Shown here: positions 1 to 7,940 of the stretch, in pieces
Position numbering within the stretch: position 1 is the stretch's first letter
Layout: every line of letters begins with the position of its first letter
Source of the DNA: Pseudidiomarina mangrovi
GTDB lineage: Bacteria > Pseudomonadota > Gammaproteobacteria > Enterobacterales > Alteromonadaceae
Reading direction: 5' to 3'
DNA length: 64,000 nt
NCBI RefSeq assembly: GCF_003999375.1
Contig: NZ_RJLC01000017.1
Coordinates: 186,001 to 250,000 of the forward strand
The notes under the pieces: generated by a model
What the model was told of the DNA's origin: nothing
Databases searched by the model: none
The model's input: the letters and a program-made list of their open reading frames with translations, nothing else
Made by a program: the position numbers and the translations under genes

Positions 1-292
1 GCAGCGACCGCTTACTTGCATGGTGCCGTGCGCGCAACCTATTCGCAAAATTGCTTGGTGTAGTGGTGGCGGGCAAGGTTATATCGATGCGGCGGCAGCA
101 CAAGGCTGCGATGCCTTTATCAGCGGCGAAGTCTCTGAACAAACCGTACACAGCGCGCGGGAGCAGGGCATTGCCTTCTACGCGGCCGGTCATCATGCTA
201 CTGAACGTTGTGGGATCAAAGCGTTGGGTGAACATATCGCCGCGCAGTTTGAGCTCCAGGTTGAATTTATTGATATTGATAACCCGGCCTAA
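1..292 (+). CDS. Nif3-like dinuclear metal center protein (C-terminal part, cut by left edge)
   Basis: The reading frame is open from base 2 and ends with a TAA at 290-292, so only the C-terminal ~97 residues are present and the start lies left of the window. The segment SGGGQGYIDAA, followed by CDAFISGEVSEQ and the late AAGHHATE motif, is characteristic of the NIF3/YbgI family. These are hexameric proteins binding two metal ions; the conserved His and Glu in the GHHATE-type motif are metal ligands. The exact function of the family is unsettled (GTP cyclohydrolase I-like or regulatory roles have been suggested). It ends 3 bases before cmoM and is probably co-transcribed with it. The ATG at base 20 is internal and not the true start. 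Confidence 0.85.
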   Translation, partial: QRPLTCMVPCAQPIRKIAWCSGGGQGYIDAAAAQGCDAFISGEVSEQTVHSAREQGIAFYAAGHHATERCGIKALGEHIAAQFELQVEFIDIDNPA

Positions 293-295
293 GCG

Positions 296-1072
296 ATGAT
301 GAGCAAGCAAACCCATGATCGCAGCTTTAGTGGCATGACCGATAAGTTTGCCCGTAATATTTACGCCACCAGCAAAGGCAAATTGCGCTTAGCGGTGCTA
401 CAGCGTGATTTACAGCCGCTGATTGAGCATTCCAAGCCACTGCGGGTGCTGGATATCGGCGCCGGGCTTGGGCAGTTATCGCAAGCGTTCGCCGCTCAGG
501 GCCATCATGTCACCCATTCCGATATTGCCGCTGAGATGATTAGCGCTGCCGCGCAGGCACATCAACAAGCCGGTTTGCAGCAGCACTATCGGTATCTGGT
601 GGCCTCGTTACAACAGTTACCAGAACACTTGGATGGCGAACAGTTTGACCTGGTGCTGTGTCATGCGGTTCTGGAGTGGCTGGTCGACCCCGCTGCGGCA
701 TTGGCTCTGTGTAAACAATTTATGGCCCCACAAGGGCAGTTATCGCTGATGTTTTACAACCGCGATGCCAAGCTGATGGCGAATATTATTTACGGTAACT
801 TTGACTACGTGAATGATGATTTACAGGTCAAGAAAAAGGTTAAGCTAAGTCCGCAACAGCCACTAGACCCGCGCCAAGTAGCCAGTTGGCTTCAGCAGCT
901 TGAGTTGCAGCCAAGGCTACAAACTGGGGTGCGTTGTTTTCATGATTACTTGCGTAACCGCAGCGACCAACAGCGTTTTGACGAGCTGTTAGCATTAGAG
1001 CTGCGCTACAATCAACAACCGCCATTCAATCAGTTAGGGCGCTATTTGCACTGGCTGGTTAGCTATGCGTGA
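296..1072 (+). CDS. cmoM: tRNA 5-carboxymethoxyuridine methyltransferase CmoM
   Basis: A 258-residue class I SAM-dependent methyltransferase, close in length to E. coli CmoM (formerly SmtA). CmoM methylates the carboxyl group of cmo5U34 in tRNA to give mcmo5U. The N-terminus (FSGMTDKFARNIYATSKGKLR) has the typical CmoM pattern D-x-I-A-x-K-F-x-R-N-I-Y-x-T-x-K-G. SAM motif I is LDIGAGLGQLS at about residues 51-61, and the post-motif HAVLEWLVDP at ~122-131 is also typical. Two ATGs lie in tandem at 296 and 299 and either could start translation. The last 8 bases overlap the following lipid kinase gene, which suggests translational coupling. Confidence 0.88.
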   Translation: MMSKQTHDRSFSGMTDKFARNIYATSKGKLRLAVLQRDLQPLIEHSKPLRVLDIGAGLGQLSQAFAAQGHHVTHSDIAAEMISAAAQAHQQAGLQQHYRYLVASLQQLPEHLDGEQFDLVLCHAVLEWLVDPAAALALCKQFMAPQGQLSLMFYNRDAKLMANIIYGNFDYVNDDLQVKKKVKLSPQQPLDPRQVASWLQQLELQPRLQTGVRCFHDYLRNRSDQQRFDELLALELRYNQQPPFNQLGRYLHWLVSYA

Positions 1073-1940
1073 GCCGCGCCGGGTATTAATTTACTACCAT
1101 AGCTTGCATCGACGGGCGCAATATCGCGCGCATGCATACAGTCAGTACTTTCTAAAACAGCTACCACATCATCAGGTGGTGCTGATGGCCAGCAGCGCCA
1201 GTCGTGAGCAGGACTTAAGTCAGTTGCGAAGCGCGGTTGATGGTATCGATGAAATGTTGGTGGTAGGTGGTGATGGTAGCGTTAACTTAGTCACGCAAGT
1301 GATTGCTCTACGGCCGTTCCGGCTGAGTGTAATTCCCTGTGGTACCGGCAATGATTTTGCCCGTGACTTGGGCATCACTGACTGGCGTTGGCGGATGCAA
1401 GACGGTTTATTGGTTGAGCAGGTGAGTATTGGTAAAGCTGGGCACGAGTATTTTGTTAATCACGCTGGTAGCGGTTTAAGTGCCGACCTTATTGCCTTAC
1501 AACCGCGCTGGCTGAAACGAAGTTTTGGTCGGCTGAGTTATAGTTTAGCGTTGTGCCGTTATTTATTCGGGCCGTTGTCACGTCGTCAGCCTCTTTATTT
1601 AAGGGGGCGCTGGTATGACTGTCACATTGCTGCGGTGAGCCGCTTTATTGGCGGCGGTATTGCGGTGAATCCACAGGGTTCACGGCGGCAGCAGCAGTTG
1701 CAGTGGTTGGCGGTACCACGCGCCAGCCGATGGCGGCAATTACGCGCGTTGTGGCAGCTACTTTTGCCAAGCCAAAACCACTGCGCCGAATTAGAATTAC
1801 AACGCAGCGCAGACGGTCAGCTTGGCAGTGCCGACGCGCACTACGAGCTCGATGGCGATCTCCGTGGCGTTGGTCCAGTACAGATTGAATGCATTCCTGA
1901 GGGTCTTACTGTGGTACGACCCAAAGCGCCCAATAATTAA
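1065..1940 (+). CDS. Diacylglycerol kinase family lipid kinase (YegS/DagK fold)
   Basis: A 291-residue protein with the DAGK catalytic signature: VGGDGSVN at about residues 67-74 (nucleotide-binding GGDG) and IPCGTGNDFARDLG at ~95-108, the hallmark GTGNDFAR of the family. These enzymes phosphorylate diacylglycerol, sphingosine or related lipids with ATP at the inner face of the cytoplasmic membrane. The specific lipid cannot be read from sequence. The start codon lies within cmoM (8-base overlap), so the two are probably translated from one message. The C-terminal half (SADAHYELDGD, ECIPEGLTVV) matches the second beta-rich domain of YegS-like kinases. There is no N-terminal signal or membrane segment. 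Confidence 0.85.
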   Translation: MREPRRVLIYYHSLHRRAQYRAHAYSQYFLKQLPHHQVVLMASSASREQDLSQLRSAVDGIDEMLVVGGDGSVNLVTQVIALRPFRLSVIPCGTGNDFARDLGITDWRWRMQDGLLVEQVSIGKAGHEYFVNHAGSGLSADLIALQPRWLKRSFGRLSYSLALCRYLFGPLSRRQPLYLRGRWYDCHIAAVSRFIGGGIAVNPQGSRRQQQLQWLAVPRASRWRQLRALWQLLLPSQNHCAELELQRSADGQLGSADAHYELDGDLRGVGPVQIECIPEGLTVVRPKAPNN

Positions 1941-1959
1941 TTGACCAAGGAGTTTCATC

Positions 1960-2832
1960 ATGACAATGTCGTGCGCATTTATCGGCCTCGGTGTTATGGG
2001 CGGGCCAATGGCTCGCCATCTGAGCCAAAAGGGCTTTACCACCACTGTTTACAACCGCACCGCCGCAAAGGCGCAGCAGTGGGCTACTGAGCATCAGGGG
2101 CGGGCGGCATTAACCCCACGTGAGGCAGTACTGAATGCCGACGTGGTATTACTGTGTGTGGGTAACGATGATGATGTGCGCTCGGTAGTCTATGGCGCCG
2201 ATGGTGTGCTGGCCGGAATGCATTCAGGAGCGGTGTTGGTCGATCACACTACTGCTTCGGCAGAACTGGCTCGTGAGCTTGCTGCGGCCGCTCGTGAGCG
2301 CGGCATTGCCTTCCTTGATGCCCCGGTATCCGGCGGTCAAGCAGGTGCTGAAAACGGCGTGCTGACCGCAATGATTGGAGGAGAACGAGCCACTTTAGAC
2401 CAAGTTGATGCAGTGTTGGCCTGCTACTGCAAAACTCGCGAACACATGGGGCCTGCCGGCCACGGGCAGTTAGCCAAAATGGTCAATCAGGTGTGTATTG
2501 CTGGGGTGGTGCAAGGCCTTGCCGAAGGCCTGCAATTAGCTCGCAAGGTGGGCTTAGATGCCGACACGTTGGTGCGCTGCATCAGTCAGGGCGCCGCTGG
2601 TTCATGGCAGATGCAAAACCGCTATCGCAGCATGTGGGACCAACACTATAACCACGGTTTTGCAGTGGACTGGATGCGCAAAGATTTAAAAATCGTGTTA
2701 GCCGAAGCCGAGCGCCAGGGTGTGAGCATGCCATTGACCGCGCTAGTCGACCAGTTCTATGCCGAAGTGCAAAATATGGGCGGCTCGCGCTGGGATACCT
2801 CAAGCCTATTGGCCCGCCTTGAGCGCAAATGA
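1960..2832 (+). CDS. NAD(P)-dependent beta-hydroxyacid dehydrogenase (3-hydroxyisobutyrate dehydrogenase family)
   Basis: 290 residues with an N-terminal Rossmann dinucleotide-binding motif GLGVMGGPMARHL (residues ~8-20). The substrate-binding signature FLDAPVSGGQAGAENG lies at ~118-133, and the catalytic lysine segment GHGQLAKMVNQ at ~167-177. The family includes 3-hydroxyisobutyrate dehydrogenase, tartronate semialdehyde reductase (GarR/GlxR) and succinic semialdehyde reductases; sequence alone does not decide which. A good ribosome-binding site (AAGGAG) sits about 10 bases before the ATG. The neighbours (tRNA methyltransferase, lipid kinase) give no pathway hint, and no valine-degradation genes are nearby. 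Confidence 0.82.
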   Translation: MTMSCAFIGLGVMGGPMARHLSQKGFTTTVYNRTAAKAQQWATEHQGRAALTPREAVLNADVVLLCVGNDDDVRSVVYGADGVLAGMHSGAVLVDHTTASAELARELAAAARERGIAFLDAPVSGGQAGAENGVLTAMIGGERATLDQVDAVLACYCKTREHMGPAGHGQLAKMVNQVCIAGVVQGLAEGLQLARKVGLDADTLVRCISQGAAGSWQMQNRYRSMWDQHYNHGFAVDWMRKDLKIVLAEAERQGVSMPLTALVDQFYAEVQNMGGSRWDTSSLLARLERK

Positions 2833-2867
2833 TTACGTTGATAAAAATTTAGTCGGGAAATAGCCAT

Positions 2868-2895
2868 AAAAAAAGCCAGCGTAAGCTGGCTTTTT
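2868..2895. terminator. Bidirectional rho-independent terminator
   Basis: The arms AAAAAGCCAGC and GCTGGCTTTTT pair perfectly around a GTAA loop. A run of A on the left and T on the right lets it work in both directions. It sits between two convergent genes (ends at 2832 and 2916) and so can stop both transcripts. Confidence 0.9.
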
Positions 2896-2915
2896 GCGTA
2901 ATCGGTATAGCGCTA

Positions 2916-4271
2916 TTAACGAATACCCATACGACGCAGGGCGCCGGTACTGAAGTCTGAGCGGCGTGGGCTAATGTCGAAGTCCATGAATTCACTTTCT
3001 TCGTTGGCCAAGCCAAGCAACACATAACGGCCAGACGTTAGGTCGTATAGTGCTTCTGCAGACATCCATGGGGTGTCGTGATAGTAGAATTGTACGTTGT
3101 ACGCTTCACCGACGCGCCATAAGGTGCCACGCTCATCGTAGTGGTCAACAACTGACGCTGTCCAGGTATCTTCATCAATGAACATGTGACGCACAGCATA
3201 CTGGTGACGCTCACCTTCTTTCAGGGTTGCTTTCACTTCCCAAACGCGGTGTTTTTCGTAACGCACGTAGTCTTGGTTCATGTGGCCAGCGTTGATGATG
3301 TCATCGTAGCTTAGGCTAGTGTCCATCAGCTTGAAGTTGTTGTAGCCAATGTACATTTCACGTTTGCCAATCAGTTCCCAGTTGTACTTGTCTGGTGCAC
3401 CGTTGAACATATCTAGACCATCTGAGGTACGTAAGCCGTCCGCAGCAGTACCTGGGCCGTCATAGGCTACGTTTGGCGCTAACCGAACGCGGCGCTGACC
3501 AGCGTTGTACAGCCATGCCTTACGGGCTTCTTTGACTTGGTCAATAGTCTCGTGAACTAACAGCACGGTACCGGTTAACTGGGTTGGTGCTAATACTTCT
3601 TGTAGGAAGTAAAACAGGATATTGTCGTCAGCACTTTCACGGCCACTTTGCATGTATTCTGGGAATACTAATGACTCGCGCAGTAAAACTGGGTTGGGTG
3701 AACCGTTTTCAAGTACCCGGAATTGGTTCACAACGCGAGTTACTGCACCACCGCGGTAGCGCGTTATATGGTTCCAAATAACTTCTAAACCGTTTTGTGG
3801 AATTGGGAAAGGCACGTGCTTATCAAAGTTTGCCAACCCGTTGCCGCCGGCTACCAATTCAGCATTCAAAGCGTTCTTTTTCACCGCGTCGTAGACATCT
3901 TGCGGGTAGGCCGCAGAACGACGGGTCGGATAAATATTCATTTTGTAGGTTGGATACTTATCAAACATGGCAATTTGACCCGCCGACAACATGTCTTTGT
4001 GCTGGTCTAAATTATCATGAGTGATGGTAAACAGAATTTCGTCATCAGCGAATGGATCAGCCGGACGTGAAGGAATGTCACCATCAGCTTTTACACTGTA
4101 GCCACCAGTCCACGCAGGGATAGAACCATCGGCATTAGCTGCCATTTCGGCACCCATTGGGGTTAAATCACGACCCAAACGGTCCGCCTGTTCAGTCGTA
4201 ACTTTGGCCATTACACTGGCAGAAACGACAGATAGCGCAAACAGTCCGGCTTTCAGCATCATTTTATTCAT
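2916..4271 (-). CDS. DUF1329 domain-containing exported protein
   Basis: 451 residues. The N-terminus is a clear Sec signal peptide (lysine at 3, hydrophobic stretch, likely cleavage after SVMA). The segment that follows (ADRLGRDLTPMGAEMAAN, then GSIPAWTGGY) is the hallmark opening of DUF1329 proteins, which are predicted periplasmic or outer-membrane-associated proteins with a lipoprotein-carrier-like fold. Their function is not established. Members are usually found with DUF1302 proteins, YCF48-type propellers and MMPL/RND transporters. The latter two lie divergently next to it here, but no DUF1302 gene is in the window. A strong ribosome-binding site (AAGGAAAA) precedes the ATG, and its transcript ends at the terminator at 2868-2895. 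Confidence 0.85.
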   Translation of the reverse strand: MNKMMLKAGLFALSVVSASVMAKVTTEQADRLGRDLTPMGAEMAANADGSIPAWTGGYSVKADGDIPSRPADPFADDEILFTITHDNLDQHKDMLSAGQIAMFDKYPTYKMNIYPTRRSAAYPQDVYDAVKKNALNAELVAGGNGLANFDKHVPFPIPQNGLEVIWNHITRYRGGAVTRVVNQFRVLENGSPNPVLLRESLVFPEYMQSGRESADDNILFYFLQEVLAPTQLTGTVLLVHETIDQVKEARKAWLYNAGQRRVRLAPNVAYDGPGTAADGLRTSDGLDMFNGAPDKYNWELIGKREMYIGYNNFKLMDTSLSYDDIINAGHMNQDYVRYEKHRVWEVKATLKEGERHQYAVRHMFIDEDTWTASVVDHYDERGTLWRVGEAYNVQFYYHDTPWMSAEALYDLTSGRYVLLGLANEESEFMDFDISPRRSDFSTGALRRMGIR

Positions 4272-4330
4272 CGTTGCTTTTCCTTGTTGTTCTTCATACT
4301 TGTACTAGCGTTAGAATCTGGTTTACGGTA

Positions 4331-4365
4331 GGGTATCGGCTGGTTCGACCTCCTACGGAATACCC
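4331..4365. promoter_or_regulatory. Inverted repeat in the divergent DUF1329 / YCF48 promoter region
   Basis: GGGTAT at 4331-4336 is mirrored by ATACCC at 4360-4365 in the 171-base gap between two divergently transcribed genes. The half-sites are about 29 bases centre to centre, near three helical turns, as for a looping or tandem dimeric regulator. The repeat is short and could be chance. No regulator gene is adjacent. Confidence 0.25.
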
Positions 4366-4442
4366 ATAGCATGTATCGCCCGTAGAAATTTTGCAACTGT
4401 TACGAATACAATTCTAAGACCACCTAAACATAAGAGGGTTCC

Positions 4443-5573
4443 ATGATCAAAGCAACCGCCTGTCATAGCGTATTGCTCGGCCTAACATTAACACTGGCCC
4501 CCGTTGTTGTTGCAGCGAACGACTTTGATATCATCACCGCCCCCGCGATGGTCGCGCCGTTAGCGACCAAAGCCACTCTAACAGAGATTACCCAAGCCGG
4601 GGAACAGGCAATTGCGGTCGGTGATTTTGGCGTCATTGTGCGCCGCGAAGCGGCTGGTGCGTGGCAGCAAGCCGCAGTGCCTAGCAGCGTGTATTTCACC
4701 GCTGTCGACTTTGCCAATGCCAAGCACGGCTGGGCTGTTGGCCACCATGGGGTGATTGTGCACAGCACCGATGGCGGCGCAACGTGGCAAACACAGCTGG
4801 ACGGTTTTGCCTTAATTGATTTGCAAATCACCGCATTTGAACAGCGTCTCATCGATTTACAACAGCAACTTGATAGTGGCGAGTTAGACGATGACACCCT
4901 GATGGTGGTGGAAGAACAGCTTATGAGTGTCGAGTTTTTACTCGACAATGCACGGTTTGCCAAAGAAGAAGGGCCAACACGCCCCTTTTTAGACGTTATT
5001 GCCTTGTCTGAAGATATTGTGATTGCGGTTGGTGCTTATGGTACTGCGGTGCGTTCAACCGATGGCGGCGCAAGCTGGCAGGTACTTGATGCACAAATTA
5101 ATAACCCAAGTGAGTTTCATTTTAATGCCTTAGCGACCGATGGCACTGCGCTTTATTTGGCCGGTGAGCAAGGGCTGTTGTTCAAAAGTGATGATCAGGG
5201 CGCAAGTTTTTATGAGATTGAGCCGCCTTATAGCGGCTCCTATTTTGGCTTATTTGTTGATACTCAACGGCGCTTATGGGCATTTGGGTTACGTGGTAAC
5301 GTGTTTTATAGCGATGACCAAGGCGCTAGCTTCGCACAAGTACGCTTAAGTAATCGCGTCAATATTAATGCGGCAGCTGATGCCTATGATGGTGGCGTTT
5401 ATTTAGTCGGTAATGCCGGCATGGTCGCCCACATTGACGCAACTGGTGTGGTGCAGGAGATAAATCACCCAAGCGGCGCTACGTTAACCGATGTGCTGGT
5501 GATGCCAGACCAATCGCTGACCTTGGTAGGGCAGCAAGGTGTTCTCACGATGCCGGCTATGGCGCAAAAATAA
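4443..5573 (+). CDS. Exported YCF48-type (BNR-repeat) beta-propeller protein
   Basis: 376 residues with an N-terminal signal peptide (hydrophobic 8-25, cleavage near VVAA). Repeated Asp-box/BNR motifs follow: STDGGATWQ (~108-116), STDGGASWQ, SDDQGASF twice, each after a WAVGHHG or AVGAYG-type strand. This is the pattern of the photosystem-assembly factor YCF48 and its bacterial relatives. In non-photosynthetic bacteria these proteins sit beside MMPL transporters and are thought to be periplasmic partners. A polar helical segment (about residues 122-176, rich in L, Q, E, D) interrupts the propeller between two blades. The MMPL gene starts 12 bases downstream, so the two are almost certainly one operon. 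Confidence 0.85.
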   Translation: MIKATACHSVLLGLTLTLAPVVVAANDFDIITAPAMVAPLATKATLTEITQAGEQAIAVGDFGVIVRREAAGAWQQAAVPSSVYFTAVDFANAKHGWAVGHHGVIVHSTDGGATWQTQLDGFALIDLQITAFEQRLIDLQQQLDSGELDDDTLMVVEEQLMSVEFLLDNARFAKEEGPTRPFLDVIALSEDIVIAVGAYGTAVRSTDGGASWQVLDAQINNPSEFHFNALATDGTALYLAGEQGLLFKSDDQGASFYEIEPPYSGSYFGLFVDTQRRLWAFGLRGNVFYSDDQGASFAQVRLSNRVNINAAADAYDGGVYLVGNAGMVAHIDATGVVQEINHPSGATLTDVLVMPDQSLTLVGQQGVLTMPAMAQK

Positions 5574-5585
5574 GTATAGGACGCA

Positions 5586-7940
5586 ATGACTATGTCAGAA
5601 TTAAAAACAAGCGCCGCGATTGAGCAAAAGAGTGTGTGGTTAGAACGCCTACTGTTCGGTTTTAGGCCGCTGTGGTTTGTTGCTTTTGCGGTGCTTACAG
5701 CATTTCTGGCGTGGCACGCCAGCATGGTGCGCCCAGAAGCCAGCTTTACCAAAATGATCCCGACCAACCACGAGTTCATCCAAAATTATTTCAAGCATCA
5801 GCGCGACTTGGCCGGTATGGGTAACGTGGTGCGGATCGCTGTGGAAACCACCGAGGGCGATATTTTTAGCGCCGAGTATCAGCGCGTCTTGCGTGATGTG
5901 ACCGACGAAGTGTTCTTTATCTCTGGAGTTAACCGCTCTGGTTTGCGCAGTGTGTGGACGCCGAACGTACGCTGGAGCGAAGTCACCGAAGAAGGCTTTG
6001 TGGGCGGTCCGGTGATTCCAGATACTTGGGATGAGTCTGAGCAATCACTGGAACAGCTGCGCAGCAATATTTTGCGCTCGGGCGAATTGGGTAACTTGGT
6101 GGCGTCTAACTTCAAATCAGCACTGATTTTTGTGCCGCTCAACGAGATTGACCCAGACACCGGCGAGGCACTCAACTATGCTGATTTTTCAGAAAAGTTA
6201 GAAACCTTAATTCGCGACAAATACGAGTCAGACACCATCAAAATTCATATCACTGGCTTTGCCAAAGTGATTGGTGATTTGATTGAGGGCGCCGAACAGG
6301 TGGCCATGTTCTTCCTGATTGCTATCGTGATCACCTTGCTGATGCTGTATTGGTATAGCCGTTGCTGGCGTAGCTCGTTTACGGTGTTGGTGTGTTCCAT
6401 CATTGCCGTGGTATGGCAGCTGGGTATCATTGAACTGATTGGTAGCGGCATTAACCCGTACTCCATGTTGGTACCGTTTTTGGTGTTTGCCATCGGTGTA
6501 AGCCATGGTGTGCAGATCATCAATGCGATTGGCAATAACCGCTTTGCCGGCTTCGATAATCTCGCCTCAGCACGGTTAGCCTTCCGTGGTCTCTATATTG
6601 CTGGCTTAACGGCATTGGTATCCGATGCCATTGGTTTTACCACCTTAATGGTCATTGATATCAAGGTGATTCAGGAGCTTGCAATTGCGGCTAGTATCGG
6701 TGTGGCGGTGGTGGTACTGACCAATTTAGGCTTGCTGCCGATTATTATGTCGTATGTGGGTATCTCACCGAGTGGCCGTCGTTATGCCGAGAAAAGCCAT
6801 AACGAAACCCACTCTATCTTGGCGTTTTTCAGCAACTTCTCGAAGCCAAAGTGGGCCTATCCGGCGCTGGCAGTCGCTTTTGTCGGTTTAGCTTGGGGTT
6901 TAGTCTACAGCGCTGATATGAAGATCGGTGACCTCGACGCTGGGGCGCCGGAATTGCGCCCCGACAGCCGTTATAACCTAGATAATCAGTTTATTGTCGA
7001 CAACTACAGCTCCAGTACCGATATTTTTGTCGTCATGGCAGAAACTGAGCCAGGCTCCTGTGTGGCGTATCAAAATCTTGAATTGATGGATCAATTCAGC
7101 TGGCACATGCAGAACACCCCGGGCGTACAAGACGTTAAGTCTATCGTGTACGTGGCTAAAATGGGTGGTTTCGGGCTGAATGAGGGTAACCTCAAGTGGT
7201 TTAGCTTGAATCGCAACCAGTACGTGTTGAATGCCAATACCAGCCGTGCCCCATCAGGTTTGGTGAACCCTGCCTGCTCGATGGCGCCGATCATTATTTA
7301 CCTCAATGATCACAAGGCTGAAACCCTGAAAACCGTGGTTGCCTCAGTGCAAGAATTCAATGCCAACTATCAGCAACAAGGCTTAAGTTTGCTGATGGCT
7401 GCCGGTAATTCAGGCATTGAAGCAGCGACCAACTCGGTGATTGAACAAGCACAAACGAAAATGCTGTTGTGGGTGTATGGCGTGGTTATTTTCCTCTGCC
7501 TGTTAACCTTCCGCAGTATTCGTACCGTGGCGTGCATTATTCTGCCGTTGATGTTGACCACAGTAATGAGTCAAGGCCTGATGGCAGTGCTCGGCATTGG
7601 TGTGAAAGTTGCGACCTTGCCGGTGATTGCACTGGGTGTTGGTATTGGCGTGGATTACGGTATTTATATCTACACCCGCATGAAAGAGGCGCTAGAGCAG
7701 GGTAAACATCTTGATGATGCCTATATGTACGCGCTAGAAACTACTGGTAAAGCGGTTGGCTTCACTGGCTTAACACTCGCGATTGGCGTGGCGACCTGGA
7801 TGTGGTCACCGATTAAGTTTCAAGCGGATATGGGCATCTTGCTGACCTTCATGTTCATCTGGAACATGTTGGGTGCGATGATTCTGATTCCAGCCTTGGC
7901 GCGTTTTTTCGCTAACTTCACCCCGGCCCGCAAAGGTTAG
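5586..7940 (+). CDS. RND/MMPL-family transporter with two sterol-sensing-like domains
   Basis: 784 residues. The protein has the duplicated layout of MMPL/HpnN-type exporters: TM1 near residues 28-45, a periplasmic loop to ~225, five TM segments at ~235-390, TM7 near 420, a second loop to ~620 and a final TM block to ~780. Conserved TM4-type segments are present in each half (AIGVSHGVQIINA; GVGIGVDYGIYIYTR). The latter carries the Asp expected for proton coupling. The protein should be an inner-membrane, proton-driven exporter of hydrophobic molecules; the substrate is unknown. It follows the YCF48-like gene by 12 bases and ends convergently, overlapping the GMC oxidoreductase stop by 4 bases. 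ATGs at 5586 and 5592 are both possible starts. Confidence 0.85.
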   Translation: MTMSELKTSAAIEQKSVWLERLLFGFRPLWFVAFAVLTAFLAWHASMVRPEASFTKMIPTNHEFIQNYFKHQRDLAGMGNVVRIAVETTEGDIFSAEYQRVLRDVTDEVFFISGVNRSGLRSVWTPNVRWSEVTEEGFVGGPVIPDTWDESEQSLEQLRSNILRSGELGNLVASNFKSALIFVPLNEIDPDTGEALNYADFSEKLETLIRDKYESDTIKIHITGFAKVIGDLIEGAEQVAMFFLIAIVITLLMLYWYSRCWRSSFTVLVCSIIAVVWQLGIIELIGSGINPYSMLVPFLVFAIGVSHGVQIINAIGNNRFAGFDNLASARLAFRGLYIAGLTALVSDAIGFTTLMVIDIKVIQELAIAASIGVAVVVLTNLGLLPIIMSYVGISPSGRRYAEKSHNETHSILAFFSNFSKPKWAYPALAVAFVGLAWGLVYSADMKIGDLDAGAPELRPDSRYNLDNQFIVDNYSSSTDIFVVMAETEPGSCVAYQNLELMDQFSWHMQNTPGVQDVKSIVYVAKMGGFGLNEGNLKWFSLNRNQYVLNANTSRAPSGLVNPACSMAPIIIYLNDHKAETLKTVVASVQEFNANYQQQGLSLLMAAGNSGIEAATNSVIEQAQTKMLLWVYGVVIFLCLLTFRSIRTVACIILPLMLTTVMSQGLMAVLGIGVKVATLPVIALGVGIGVDYGIYIYTRMKEALEQGKHLDDAYMYALETTGKAVGFTGLTLAIGVATWMWSPIKFQADMGILLTFMFIWNMLGAMILIPALARFFANFTPARKG

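Noticed and set aside
5649-6044. Long minus-strand open frame inside the MMPL gene
   Set aside because: Composition follows the opposite frame of a well-supported gene and shows no family motif; the same holds for the other antisense frames across the window.
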